Position numbers and translations under genes: made by a program | The notes under the pieces: model-generated | The model's database searches: none | Seen by the model: only the letters and a program-made list of their open reading frames with translations | Told to the model about the DNA's origin: nothing | Part shown: piece after piece, positions 51,801-62,734 of the stretch | Numbering within the stretch: the first letter of the stretch is position 1 | Layout of the letters: each line of letters begins with the position of its first letter | DNA from: Membranipora membranacea | Taxonomy: Eukaryota > Bryozoa > Gymnolaemata > Cheilostomatida > Membraniporidae | Assembly (NCBI GenBank): GCA_914767715.1 | Contig: OU612073.1 | Span: forward strand, 2,294,001-2,358,000 | Length of the DNA: 64,000 nt | Direction: 5' to 3'

Positions 51801-54800
51801 TTCATGTCACTCAAAGAACATCAGAATCGTAAATATCAAGTACGTTATTCAAAAACTTGAGTAAAAGATATTCAAGTGGCTAATGTTATACCTTAGAGCG
51901 TAGATAGACAACCAATTGGTGTATTGATCGACCAATTGATTTATTGTCACACTGGGACCAGACGAGCTCAAATGGCGTGTAATGTAAAATTAGGCAATAG
52001 ATAGACACTTCACCTCTGAGCATAGTGAGACCCTAAGACAGTTATTCTTATGTAGGTTAAATCTTGATTTAACTCATCTAGTCCCTGTTTGGCAACAAAG
52101 AAAATGCTCACTATAAGAACAAAGTATTGGATATATGATGCATGGATGATTTGCATGGTGACATTGTAACCAGTAATATGCATGAAACTATACCTTTGCA
52201 ACCATAACTATAAAACTTTACCAGTCTAACTATAACAATAAACTATACCTGTCTAACTATAACTATGGAACTTTACCTATTTATCTGTACCTATAAACCT
52301 ATAAACCTGATTGCTGTTACTGTATGATTACTGTTTATTTACTGTACAGTTACTGTATTGTTGCAGGTTGGTACTTTTCTGAAGACACCTAAATACCCTG
52401 TATGGATCACCTGTATGGACGATCGATACAGTCTCGTATTCTGCCTCAACAAAGACCTCATAAGTGACTGGAAAGCAGAGAAGAGATTTGATCTTATCTA
52501 TCATGATACTCTGGCTCAGAATGACTCACCAGTACGTCTGACATTGGGTGTGTAGGTCAGCTGGTTACATGTGTGGTCCCTTTTGAGTGCATTTATTTTG
52601 TTTCAATAAATGTATGTGGATTTAATCGCATGCAAAATCTAAAGAAATTTTTGAATGACTGAGGGAGAGGAGTTTATTGTTACCAAACTGCCTGCACTTT
52701 GGAGTTGTCCATCCATGCAAAGGGGATATTGCCGTCCCGTGATGAAGGGTCTTCTCATAATATCTGTACTAATTTGGTGTCATACAAGGGCGCTTTGCTG
52801 AATTTTAAGGGTATGCTAATTATTTCATATAAGACATAAGGTTTCTGTTCCATTGTTGGGTTTCACCTTTTTTGATTTGTTCATAATATGGCAACACATT
52901 TTAGTAGATCTCACATCAAAAACATAGCAGAATGATACTTTTAGGGTCCAAATTCTTTTTTTGTTGGAATGTGGCTGATGATGTGGAGAGTTGAAATCAT
53001 ATTTTAACATATGAGAAGCTCCACCTGGTGACTTTGTGAGGAATACAAAGAGATTTTGTTGGCTGAACTTTATACAGGAAGATTTCACACTGATTCACTA
53101 TGGATACTAGCTCCTCTACTTTAATATAGTTTTTCATGTTGAAAACATCCCGCTTGATTCCCGGGTAACTAAAACATTTAAAAAAATTGAACTAGCTTAC
53201 AAACCACAGATTGGGCTTGATACAATTAACTTATACGACACCCATAAACATGCTAATTGTCACTGGTAAAACTATGAATGATATCTGTGTACCATTTGAA
53301 AATATTAGTTTAATAAATGAAGTCACTTTTCACTTAACCAACCCATTACACTGCTGGGATTGGTGCTAGCTTATAAAAGTCTTAAACTTCATTATTTCCC
53401 TTGTGATGTGACAATAAATTTGATCATTTGACTTGACAGGTTATAATATAACATTTGTATCGTTCATTTTTATACGTGTTAACATTTGTAGCATTATTTG
53501 AATGAATCTTCCTGATCTCTAACTTTTACAATTCCTCGTTATTTTCATTCACAGACACGACTATCAGATTATACACACCACCAGAGAACGATGATGAGGT
53601 ACCACCACTCGACCTTGTGCTCAGAACTAAGTGGGTTTCTTTCTCATAATAAGTATTCTCAAATCTTATTTTTGAGTTTTCTGTCAACTATCAAACAATA
53701 TGAGACAACTCCTTAACTATTATTTTATAATTTTCTGACTGTTGTTTAAATAAATCGTAGCATGAGACTGTACTCACCATAGAACAGATGATTTGCCAAC
53801 AATAGGTTTTTGTCCGTGCCAGTTTTGAGTGTTACTGATAGCTCGATCCTTGCTATTGTCATCTGAGTTTGGTTCAGGGAACCTTTCTAGAAATAAAGAC
53901 GTTTGAATTTGAATAGATATAATATTCAATTTTGGTATTTAATACATTAAACCTTGATCATGGAACTGTTGGTGATGCCAGGCTTTGAGAGATTTTCTAT
54001 GACTATGACTCAAAAATAACTGAAAGACCAAAGTAAATAAGTCTTTTTGCAACCAGATCTTCACAACGTCATTAGACGTCCCATGACTATATTTGAACAA
54101 CGTCTCAAAATGTCTCTCAAGACTGTCATAAACAGTCTGAAGACTGCCTCACAGCAGGTCTTATAAGCCTTCACTCACCATTAGAATACCAAGGTATGAG
54201 GTAAAATATGTTTGCTCCCACTGTAGTGGCGTAGTGCTGTTACAGTCTTGTATTGAGGCGTGGCGGCTTCGTACACAGCTTTTTAGGTGTTCTTCTGCAT
54301 TCACAGAGGGAAAGATTTGTTATAGGTACGACGTAGATCAGGTTTGATCCATTTTGCCAGCATTGGAATTGCCCCCCCCCTTTTCTGACACGCTGAAGGT
54401 CTCCACTGACACTACTGACCCGCAGCTGCCTTTTCTGACACGTCTTCGGCGTGTCAGTAGAGTGGGGGCAATTCAAACGCTGGCAAATTGGATCAAACTT
54501 GTTATAGGTACGAGGGGTATGGAAGTATTTGGGTACTGCTGGTGACAGAGAAACCAATTTACATTGACTGGCATCATTACAGCAAAGAGTTTGACACTGT
54601 CTAAACTCCCTGATTACTACGTGGTATTTATTGTATTATTATAGGGTCCTTTAGAGTAGTACATTTATTATCCATCATTGTCATGATATGAAGACATCAG
54701 TAAAATAGATTAAGTAGACGTATTAACTAGAAATATATCATACTCATCATTGAGAAAATACTTGTATGTCAAAATTGGTCAAAATCACATAACTGATAAC

Positions 54801-55510
54801 TCCGTTGCACACTATTGAAGAAAATACAATGAAACAAACAAGATTTTGATCAGATATGATGATCATACTTCTATAATTTGTATTATATGTTGTGCACGTG
54901 ATGGGATTGATTTGGAGCGCTACATTGCCTGTCTTATGGCTTATCAGCATAACATGAACTGAAGTTTTCAGCAAACACTTTATAACCACACCAATGGATA
55001 AAAATTTAATTTGAGAACCGTAATTGTCTTCTCTCTTGCAGTGAGAAGATAACTTCTAATGATATCAACTACAAAAAGGTACAAGCAGGGAGGGTACAAG
55101 GATGACAGACATTAATACTTCTAACATATTAATAAAATAAGAAAATAATTTGTGAAACTTGATTAAGAAATTTAAGTATTCTGAGAAATAACACCGTGTT
55201 ATGAAGCTGCATGCCAGGTGTACACATAGAAACACCCTATTAATATGGAAAATTGAAAATGTCATCATCTTATAAATTGCATAGAAGTCCTCCAAATGAT
55301 ACTTTACTGATTCATTGAAACAGTATCACTTACAAAGTTTGAGAGTTAAAGAGTGAGTTTACACATTTTGTCTCACTTTTACTCTCCTGTGGAAGTATGA
55401 ATTAAACTCATGTCCTGTCTATTCTCCATTTTCTGATATTCTGTGAGGTTGTAGCTCCTCCTCCTCCTCCTCCGCGTGTTGTCACCACATCATCTGTGAA
55501 AAAAACATGA
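44548..55510 (+). CDS. MINDY4: MINDY-4 (FAM188B)-like deubiquitinase, possible pseudoenzyme
   Basis: Exons: 44548-44616, 45181-45300, 46223-46397, 46815-47017, 47278-47494, 47788-48047, 48567-48700, 49874-50051, 50363-50574, 50967-51132, 51478-51545 (uncertain), 51611-51839, 52367-52547, 53555-53630, 55042-55078 and 55448-55510; total 2388 nt, 795 aa. The start (SLVREFLKRK, ITNRTELARILHMERLLKRNK) matches the MINDY-4 N-terminus. The middle is low-complexity acidic/proline-rich. The C-terminal half is the MINDY catalytic domain: IQHRQGTCGLLSVVQAY with Cys about 495 and oxyanion Gln about 489, CSQELVNLLMCGKAVSHVFND, GFMSLKEH and VGTFLKTPKYPVWITC. The family cuts Lys48-linked polyubiquitin. The residue aligned with the catalytic His is Arg (codon 52424-52426), so activity may be lost. 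The 3' end is uncertain: reading on at 53631 gives RTKWVSF and a stop. ATTAAA at 55525 could be the poly(A) signal. Confidence 0.85.
44944..45178. repeat. ACTT/ACCT tetranucleotide tract
   Basis: About 235 bp of imperfect 4-bp repeats (ACTT, ACCT, CACT) at the 3' end of intron 1 of the MINDY-4-like gene. It runs directly into the acceptor at 45180. It also supplies the pyrimidine-rich tract. Confidence 0.92.
45648..45780. mobile_element. Partial copy of the GACAGTTTTCTGAGC element
   Basis: It shares the arm sequence with 22618-23128 (GGACAGTTTTCTGAGC, then GGAGTTGTCCTC, then GCATAGGAAAAAC). Only one arm is visible, followed by (TA)n runs to about 45965. It lies in an intron of the MINDY-4-like gene. 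Confidence 0.75.
46190..46213. repeat. (TA)n next to a splice acceptor
   Basis: A TA run ending about 10 bases before the AG at 46221-46222 that opens exon 3 of the MINDY-4-like gene. Confidence 0.85.
49330..49440 (-). mobile_element. tRNA-derived repeat fragment
   Basis: On the minus strand a box B-like motif (GGGTTTGAATCCC) is followed by GGGGGAGC and a body. No good box A is seen upstream. Likely an old SINE fragment in an intron of the MINDY-4-like gene. Confidence 0.35.
50363..50574 (+). CDS. MINDY4: MINDY catalytic-Cys exon
   Basis: It encodes ELKRLVLGSASVLFYDNWL and then IQHRQGTCGLLSVVQAYFI. TGC at 50489-50491 is the catalytic Cys, and the Gln six residues before it is the oxyanion-hole residue. 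The family usually has Gly-Pro before the Cys; here it is Gly-Thr. Confidence 0.88.
51478..51545 (+). CDS. MINDY4: Uncertain MINDY exon bridging 51132 and 51611
   Basis: The neighbouring exons end in phase 0 and start in phase 2, so an exon of 3n+2 nt is needed. This 68-nt stretch (after TTTATAG, before GTATAT) fits. It gives ELMKLLPQVIAVYSMAYCCTYT followed by VIDDMES, with the spacing of the family's YS...D-D/M segment. Conservation is poor, and about 30 residues normally found before it are not seen. Confidence 0.35.
52367..52547 (+). CDS. MINDY4: MINDY exon with the catalytic His position
   Basis: VGTFLKTPKYPVWITCMDDR YSLVF: the family has a His where this protein has the Arg of DDR. The rest of the exon (LISDWKAEKRFDLIYHDTLA) follows the family closely, so the alignment is firm. 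It ends in phase 1 at GTGTGT. Confidence 0.85.
54317..54513. mobile_element. Foldback element with 15-bp direct flanks
   Basis: An inverted repeat at 54342-54498 (GTTTGATCCATTTTGCCAGC and its near complement, with C and G runs inside) is flanked by identical direct repeats TTGTTATAGGTACGA at 54317-54331 and 54499-54513. The spacer holds a tandem CTTTTCTGACACG. It is in an intron of the MINDY-4-like gene. Confidence 0.8.
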
Positions 55511-56634
55511 AAATGTATCAGTAAATTAAAAATTTTAATTCTAATATAACGCATTATTTATTTATGGTCCATTTTAAAATACCATTTTATTGGCGCAGCT
55601 CTACTAGCCTAAACAAAGCGTTACTCTTATCTGGTTCTGTATTTTTAAAGAGCAAGTTTCTTTCCTCTGTGAACGTAGAGGAATACGGGAAGCTGTGTAT
55701 CAAGGCCTCTCGATACTCGACGTTTACAAGGATTGACCCTGTCACCACAGAAAAAACAAACTTGTTCTAGTATTCTTATGAATGACTGATATATGACAGA
55801 TATTATGTGTGGGAGGTGATTACTATACAGGGTCAAGGATTGATATAGGGCTGGGATAGTGGTACAATATTTAGCTTAAATCTATTTGACTGAATGAAGA
55901 TTTCTGCACTGGTGTGTAAAATAGACTAACCAAACAAATATTGATCCACTTTTATATATTTCATCTGTTGATTCAAACTAATATTCACAACAATGGGACT
56001 GTATAAATTTGGAGTTATCTATAATTCATACCGTCGAGCCAGGAGATTGTAGTCTGTGGAGGATTAGGATCTCTGACATCAGTAGTAACATTAGCTGGAT
56101 GCTCTCCTAGATGTCTCATATCTATCCCTGGTTCTAGGTAGAGTGGTCTGTCACACATAGTACTGGTTATCTTAGGCATCTGAGCTACATACGCCTTTTC
56201 TCTGTCCTGAGGTGATACCATCTGCCTGAGTTCATCAGTTCTCTGCACGCTGCTCTTACTGACAGCTTTCTGGACCTGGTGAGACAGAAAAAAAACTTCA
56301 AAGATGCAATACCAAATTACCGTGTTTGTAATAACGTCCAGGTCATGGCAGTGGCCACAACCATCAAAGTGTTGGTTTGATTTATTCTCATCGATACTTA
56401 TACTCGTTGTACCATACTCATATTATTACTTGAATTTGGATTCATTCTTAGATGCACCGGCATATGACAGGCCACTAATGAGATTGAAATTAGCATAAAT
56501 CAACAACAATGAGGGCAGGCAAATCCAATATATGATTATCTCCACATCATCAGACAAGCTCCCTGATTAGATTATTTAACCAGTCTGATATCTCAGACTA
56601 AATAACCATTTACTGTCACCTAGAGTTGATACAC

Positions 56635-56636
<2 letters not shown>

Positions 56637-56666
<30 letters not shown>
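56637..56666. repeat. (TA)n microsatellite
   Basis: A simple TA run in a copy 3 intron. Confidence 0.9.
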
Positions 56667-56672
<6 letters not shown>

Positions 56673-57358
56673 AACTTACCTTATTTACTGAAAAGCAGAA
56701 ATAATATACATCTTTATGAAACAAACTCACCATATTCCCCAGAGTAAGCAGGTGATGTTGGTGAGCATACTTGTAGAATGTCACAACCACAGCTCTGATG
56801 AATTGAGACCCCGAATCTGTCGATCTTATTGACACAAATGCTGAAGAAGAAATGTTCAATGAGTGAACATAACAAATAAAAACTGACTTGAATACTGGTT
56901 GAATGTGATAATATAAGTTTGGAATCAGATAAAGAAATTTTTACAAGAAAAACAAGAGAACAATTTGATATCAAAATGGTTTGGTTCTGGAGATATTTCA
57001 TACAAATTTCAAATGTTTTTAATGTGCAATCTGCAAACTCATCACTTTATATTTTGTTGAGTTTTCCCATCTATACTGTGGAAAATAGGCTCAGTAGGTA
57101 CTTACTATCAAAGCTGGCTTGCATGACAAACAGATCAGCTACAGATATATCACTGGGATCTGAGTCTACATGTCCATTATCTACTGTCTGTGATCTCACT
57201 TCCTGTCTGTTATCTGGCTGATCAGCAGCTGTGTTGTTTACCGAGTCTGTCATCATCTCTCTGTTAACTGCAAATCAAAAAAATCAATGCAAGATATGCA
57301 TAAAATAATGCTGAGAGACTGTTGGTACAAAACATCTAATAGCTCAAAACTTCTGTTT

Positions 57359-57595
57359 CTAGGATACGAATTGTTGATAATGTAATTTTGGTTTTCCTCT
57401 CATAGCCAAGAAGTTTTTAGCAGATAATAACTGATAGATATTAGTAAGTTTGATATGTTTGTGATCAGATCCTACAACAGTTCCTTCTGCGCAATGACTA
57501 GTTATAACCAGTACAAACATTCCAAGATCTTTGTATACCGACTGGCCTGTCTGATCTACCAGATGAGTCTCTCTGTGAATCTCTGTCACTATATC
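57359..57595 (-). pseudogene. Broken p20 active-site exon of copy 3
   Basis: It matches exons 5999-6236 and 27919-28156 up to GKPKL, then loses similarity. The bases that should encode the Cys motif and the GTAAGT donor are replaced. The histidine is still present (TSHCAEGT). Without the Cys no protease activity is possible. Confidence 0.8.
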
Positions 57596-58839
57596 CTTTA
57601 TAAACAAACATGTCCTCACTTTATTTATAAAAAAAAGTTATTGATTATTTTATAAATATAGTGAGGAAATTGAACAGGCTTCATCAATGATATTGTCAGG
57701 CTCTGTTAATTGGATGAAAGCTCAATCAATTGTCAAATATTAGGTCCAATTTACATTCACAATTCCCAAATGAGACGATATTAGAACATCACTGTAACAT
57801 GTTGTATTAAATGTGTTACCTCTGAAGTGTAATTTTTATACTCTCCTTTCACAAAAAAAACCCCAAAGTTCTCCAGCATATTCTTCATATTCTCATGATC
57901 TATGTCAGCACCCTTTCTCCAGACTTGTTGACCTCGTTGATTAGTGTACTCATACTTATTAGATAGTATGAGGGCGCGACCTCTTGTCTTAGTCATCTTA
58001 TATCTCATCTAAAATAGGGTAGGCCATATCATATGTCTTGAGATTAGTCGGTAAACACAAATCAAAACCGTATGTTGTTTTGAGCTAGAACTCAATATTT
58101 CAACCCTATTTCAACTTATAGGATCTTTGTTTGGTTTATTTATTCAGATTTGTAGTAAGAAAAGATATCATATTTAAAAGATATTCCTGGAGTCGTCGGC
58201 TTTCTCAGCGAGCAACCACAACTCCTAAACATAACTCTTGTTCATATTCAAATCTTCTCTGTAAAGCTCTGAGCAGGATAAATATTTCTGAGCAATTACT
58301 TTTTATTCGTTAGCAAGTGAAATGCAGATATAGTCTCACTTAGGCTGTCATTTGTCTATAGCCGAATAAGGAGAACTTACCGTTTCCCATGAGATAGTTG
58401 ACTGCGAGTCACTGAGGACCAGTGGTAAGTCGATTATTGGAGGTTGTGATGTCATCAGCTCTATGATCTCATCTACAGCTTCCTCATTATTCTGTGTATC
58501 ATTTCTGACATTCTCTCCACCAGCTGCTACTGCTCTGTGTGTCTCTTCAGGTTGTATAGCTGTGGGGAGACAATTTAATTGAATTGTGAGTGAATCAGGC
58601 CAATTAAATAGAGAATAAAGAAGTCTGAGAAACAATTTATAGATATATAACTCAAGAAGTCAATGATGATATTTAGGATAATAATGATATTACAATCTTG
58701 TTATTGAAGGAAAATTTACATTGGCTGTACAGACCCAGACGAGCTGTTGAGTCCGGTGCCTGGAGAGTGGAGATATAAGCGCTGACTTTATCTTTATCTG
58801 CCCCTGTCAACGATAAACCTGTTGGAGAGAGGAATAAAT

Positions 58840-58935
58840 AATGTTATATTACATTTTATATTACATGTTACATTTATTACATATTACATATTACATGTTA
58901 TATTACATTACATTACATTTACATATTATTTTTAC
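58840..58935. repeat. TTACAT-type simple repeat at a deletion junction
   Basis: Irregular repeats of TTACAT and TACATTACAT. Immediately after it (from about 58945) sequence homologous to copy 1 at about 12117 begins, so it marks the point where the LRR and Roc-COR exons are absent. Confidence 0.8.
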
Positions 58936-59302
58936 AGTTTAAGATTAAATCTTATCATATATTTTCATTTTGCCTATGCATGTTAGTTGTGGTGTATACT
59001 GGCCACCAATAATAAATAAGGGCGATGCAAGACTAGCCGGTGTCACATAGAAGGCTGCGAATAGATTGTTTCATGTAAGGCTTTCCCATTTTTAATTCCA
59101 ATCGAAAGAATGAAACAAAACGACATCAAATAAGACTTAATTCAAGTTTGCTGTTGGATAAGAATATTTTGCTAATTCTTTAGTAAGTGAGAGTAAGCGG
59201 GCTGTGAGACAAGGATAGAGATAATAGGAGCCTCGCCAGGGTCATATCACTGATAAATAACTCAGAAACATAGCATAATAGTATCATGTGTACTCTACTT
59301 AC

Positions 59303-59535
59303 CTCTGCCATTCAAATGTGCCCTGCCTGAGAGAGTCTTCATCAATAAGCTCCAGTCTGAGCTGTAGGAGATGAGTAGCTATATCAGGTAACCAGGAGGG
59401 GAAACATTTCAGACAAGAGATACAGAGATGAGTGATAGAGTTATCTCCCTTATCTAACTCTATCTCCCCCATGTCATGTATCTGTACTCTGCCTCCGGTA
59501 TCCTCTCTATCTCCTCCTCTCCTGAGTGTACTTCT
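59303..59535 (-). pseudogene. Frameshifted N-terminal exon of copy 3
   Basis: Close match to 12480-12738 and 34382-34640 but 26 nt shorter. A 16-nt deletion after GAAGTACA shifts the frame to an early TAG. A further single-base loss in GACATGGGGGAG adds a second shift. Splice sites are kept. Confidence 0.8.
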
Positions 59536-59634
59536 CTATAATGTGATTATATTATAGATAATTATAATAAGGTATTAAAGATCATAAATATTACAATTAA
59601 TAAAAAAATAGATAAAAATCTCTCTACTTCAGGG

Positions 59635-60168
59635 AGCTTTGCTCTAACATCTTTGAACATGAGTGTTTCTTGACCACAATATATTTTGTTAGTGAAAAAG
59701 AGTAAATTTATTAGCGATGGCAAATTGTCAGATTTTGGCAAAACAGGACGAGACCGAGACAGCAACAAAATTCGTGACGAGACAAGACCGAGACGAAACC
59801 GAGACATATATAAATGCCGATAAAATTGAAAACTGCCACCTTTTTGGAATCTGCAAATTGAATATGATACAGAAATGACCGTATTAATTAGGATATTACA
59901 TCAGTCTGGGCTTTTGAGCAAACATTTGGGGGCCTTGTCATTATTCTCTGCTAGCCTTGTCACGTGGCCACAGGTTTGTTTTGGTTTAAAAAAACCCAAA
60001 AACCATGCCAAAAACCGTGACGAAAACAGTGTTTATAATGAACAAGTCTTGACAAGTATCAAGAGTGACTGTCTCACGAGACCGAGACAGTATCTCGAGG
60101 GGAAAAGTCTCATGTGACCTAGACCGAGACTTTGCCATCACTAAAATTTATATAGTTAGAGCAAAGCT
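59635..60168. mobile_element. TIR element in copy 3 intron 1
   Basis: The ends AGCTTTGCTCTAAC and GTTAGAGCAAAGCT are inverted repeats, with a second inner pair around GATGGCAAA and TTTGCCATC. The interior has several GACCGAGAC motifs in both halves. It ends 14 bp from the donor of the first copy 3 exon. Confidence 0.7.
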
Positions 60169-60182
60169 TGTCATTAACTCAC

Positions 60183-60331
60183 CGCTGCCAGACTGTTTAT
60201 TGCTGTCAATTGAACCAGCTGTAAGAGAACTTCTCCCTGTAGATTCGCTCACTAGTTTTCTTGTCTTCGAGAACTGTTCATAGCCAGTTGATGATGTAGA
60301 CCTGTTTTCCATGTTCTCTTCCTACCGATTC
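60183..60331 (-). CDS. First exon of copy 3
   Basis: It opens after TTATTGTAG with a short 5' UTR. ATG at 60312 (AGAACATGG) encodes 43 residues rich in Ser/Thr, ending in phase 1 at GTGAGT. No counterpart was found in copies 1 and 2. Confidence 0.5.
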
Positions 60332-62734
60332 CTACAATAAATATCCAGTACACAGTTGTTCAAACAAGGATAATTATTGAGTGAATTATGAAATGGTTGA
60401 GTAGCAGATCTGATGTAGGTTATAAACTGCGGTGATGGATGCAGCTTAATGTATTCAAGTAATCAGGTGACAAAATTCTCATTAATAAACGTGATTCACT
60501 CAAAGTTCAGCCCCATTTTAACCAATCCCAACCACCATAGCAAACTGGCAAGGGCCCGGGAATCTGGAGATACTAATGACAATCTCTTGACCCGGGATAA
60601 AGTGAAGATGTCAGACGTTCTATGGATGCATGTGAGCCAAGTCACGCATATACAGTCCAGCTAGTTAGTTTAGACCTGTTAGCCTGAGCTGAGGGTTGCT
60701 TTTTACCTTGGTTCTAGTTTGAACAGTTTTATATTGAGCCAGCCATTAAAACATGAACATTTTATAAGGCAATTTTAATGATTGGGGAACCAACAATAGT
60801 TTATTAATAGGTTTATAGCTTCTTTACATTTTGTCAAATGGTATGCGACATATTGTTGGTTATTTGTTAGGTCATCTTTATGATTAAATAACTTAATTTA
60901 CCTCAAGCGTTTAAACCTTGATAGATACCTGAAGGTCTGATGCGCTAATCACCCTGCGCTGTATTAGCAGACTGATTGATCTTCATTGCTACTCTGGTTC
61001 TGTTTTAAGCTTCCTCACATTTCCAACTGAACTCCACTATATTGAATGCTGCCATAAGGATCGAAAGATTTGACTGGTTTGCCTCACATATAATGCTGCT
61101 ATAGCGCTGACAACATCCAGGTTAGCTAGCGATTCTTTATAGAGGTTGTGAGCTTGACTGAGTCTGCTTGATGTAGGCTGTGTCTCTCCTTTGTCAACAG
61201 TGAATGGAAATTTAATCTACATGATGCATTACAACACAAAAACTCACTGCTTTACTAAAACTAACTTATACAAAACAAAGTTATTTTACCCTGGCAGACA
61301 TGTTATTGCAATAGGTGTGCGTTGTTGAAAAAAAGTTCGATTTTGCTTGCATGACATGTCCGTTTATTTGATCGGAGGTGGAACAAATCATAAACAGGCA
61401 ATCTAAAAGAAAATGAGAGGATACAGAATCATTAGAATCATGATAACCCGCTTGTTGAATATTTTTTACACACAAAATAAATATCACAACAAAGAGGCCA
61501 TAAATGACGGACATCAGTAGCAGTGAAAAGGCCTTGTATCAGACATCAACTATGATGTGAGCAGGTTGAGACATCAAACCTACTTTTATTGGTCAATCAA
61601 AGATACACAGACACAAGTCAGTACTGCCTACATTTTATGATCCAGTATGGCTAGTGCTGCAGGTAGGGTGGGAGCGATGCACCACCCACACTCTTTTGTT
61701 TTATCAAAATCACCTGCTGATAATAAATGCTAGGCTCTGCTTATTACTTTATGTTGGCTAAAAATCAGTTCAGTCACTAATCACATTCCGTTGAAGAATA
61801 GGTGGCGAAGTAGTGGGTGCCTTTTGTGCCAGCTTCCATCCGATTTAGGACTCAGACTGCAACGTTATCGTGGGTGCCTTTAGGGCGAGGCGGTGATTTC
61901 TGCACAGATTTGCTTTCAGTTTGTAGGCAGGTCGGAGCCCACCTGGGATCCAAAAAGTCTCAGTAGTCGATGGACTGCATGTGAAATTCAATACTTGCAT
62001 GCTGAAGACAGGCGCTCTAAACAACTGTGCTAACTCTTCTTCCGCCTTCAGTTTACTGTAAAGTTAAAAAGACCGAAAAGATTGAAACTTGTATTGTTAC
62101 AGACACTTGGAGAGCCCACCTTTACTAGGGATGACTTGGGTAGTTTAAAGAACTTGTGTCTCACTAAATGATACCGGTATTATACCCTGCGTGTCAAATA
62201 TTCAGTGAAATGTCGTTGCTTTTAACTATTTGTTATTTGTACACTTTTTAGAAGATTTCTTCATGTGCCGGGAGCCAGGTATTCTGAGTCAGGCCTGAGA
62301 ACCAAGACACGTATTAAGCAATATTACAAGATGGATTATAGGGGAGGGTAACTCCAAATTGTAATCATTAAGAAGTGAAGTGAGGAAGAGCAGCCTCATA
62401 ACCCTGGCTAGTACTATTAGTAGTAACTATGGGGAGTAACGCCTGGCTAGTAACAAATATTATCAGTGTGATGTAACGATGAGTTAGAGACTGAAGGTGA
62501 AAGACAAGGCTGCATACATAGAGGACTCTCTCATCACAATCATAATCCAGTATTCAGTCATTAGAGGGTTTGTCACTGAATTCTGCAGGGGATACTGAGT
62601 CATAAACAAATTTGTAAAACTGTCATTCAGGGAAATGAGCATCATTTTTTTTCACACACAAGTCAATGGTTTACACCAAATGCCACTACAAATGCTCTTA
62701 AAAACTGTGCACTAATATGAAAACGTTGATGAAT

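Larger units (their letters stand above)
56032..60331 (-). pseudogene. Decayed LRR/caspase paralogue, copy 3
   Basis: Recognisable exons on the minus strand: 60331-60183 (start MENRSTSSTGYEQF, ATG at 60312), 59535-59303 (N-terminal exon), 58818-58720 and 58559-58381 (linker), 58008-57820 (p20 first half), 57595-57359 (p20 second half, broken), 57267-57106, 56840-56731 and 56275-56032 (p10 region). There are no LRR-module or Roc-COR exons: 58945-59590 matches the copy 1/2 introns and N-terminal exon, and linker sequence follows within 130 bp. The N-terminal exon has a 16-nt deletion and other indels that give an early stop. The p20 second exon runs into a stop at KLHYQQFVS instead of the Cys motif, and the splice donor is gone. 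The histidine motif reads SHC, not GHG. The remaining caspase exons keep open frames, so decay is partial. It could still be transcribed or be a rudimentary regulator. Confidence 0.8.
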
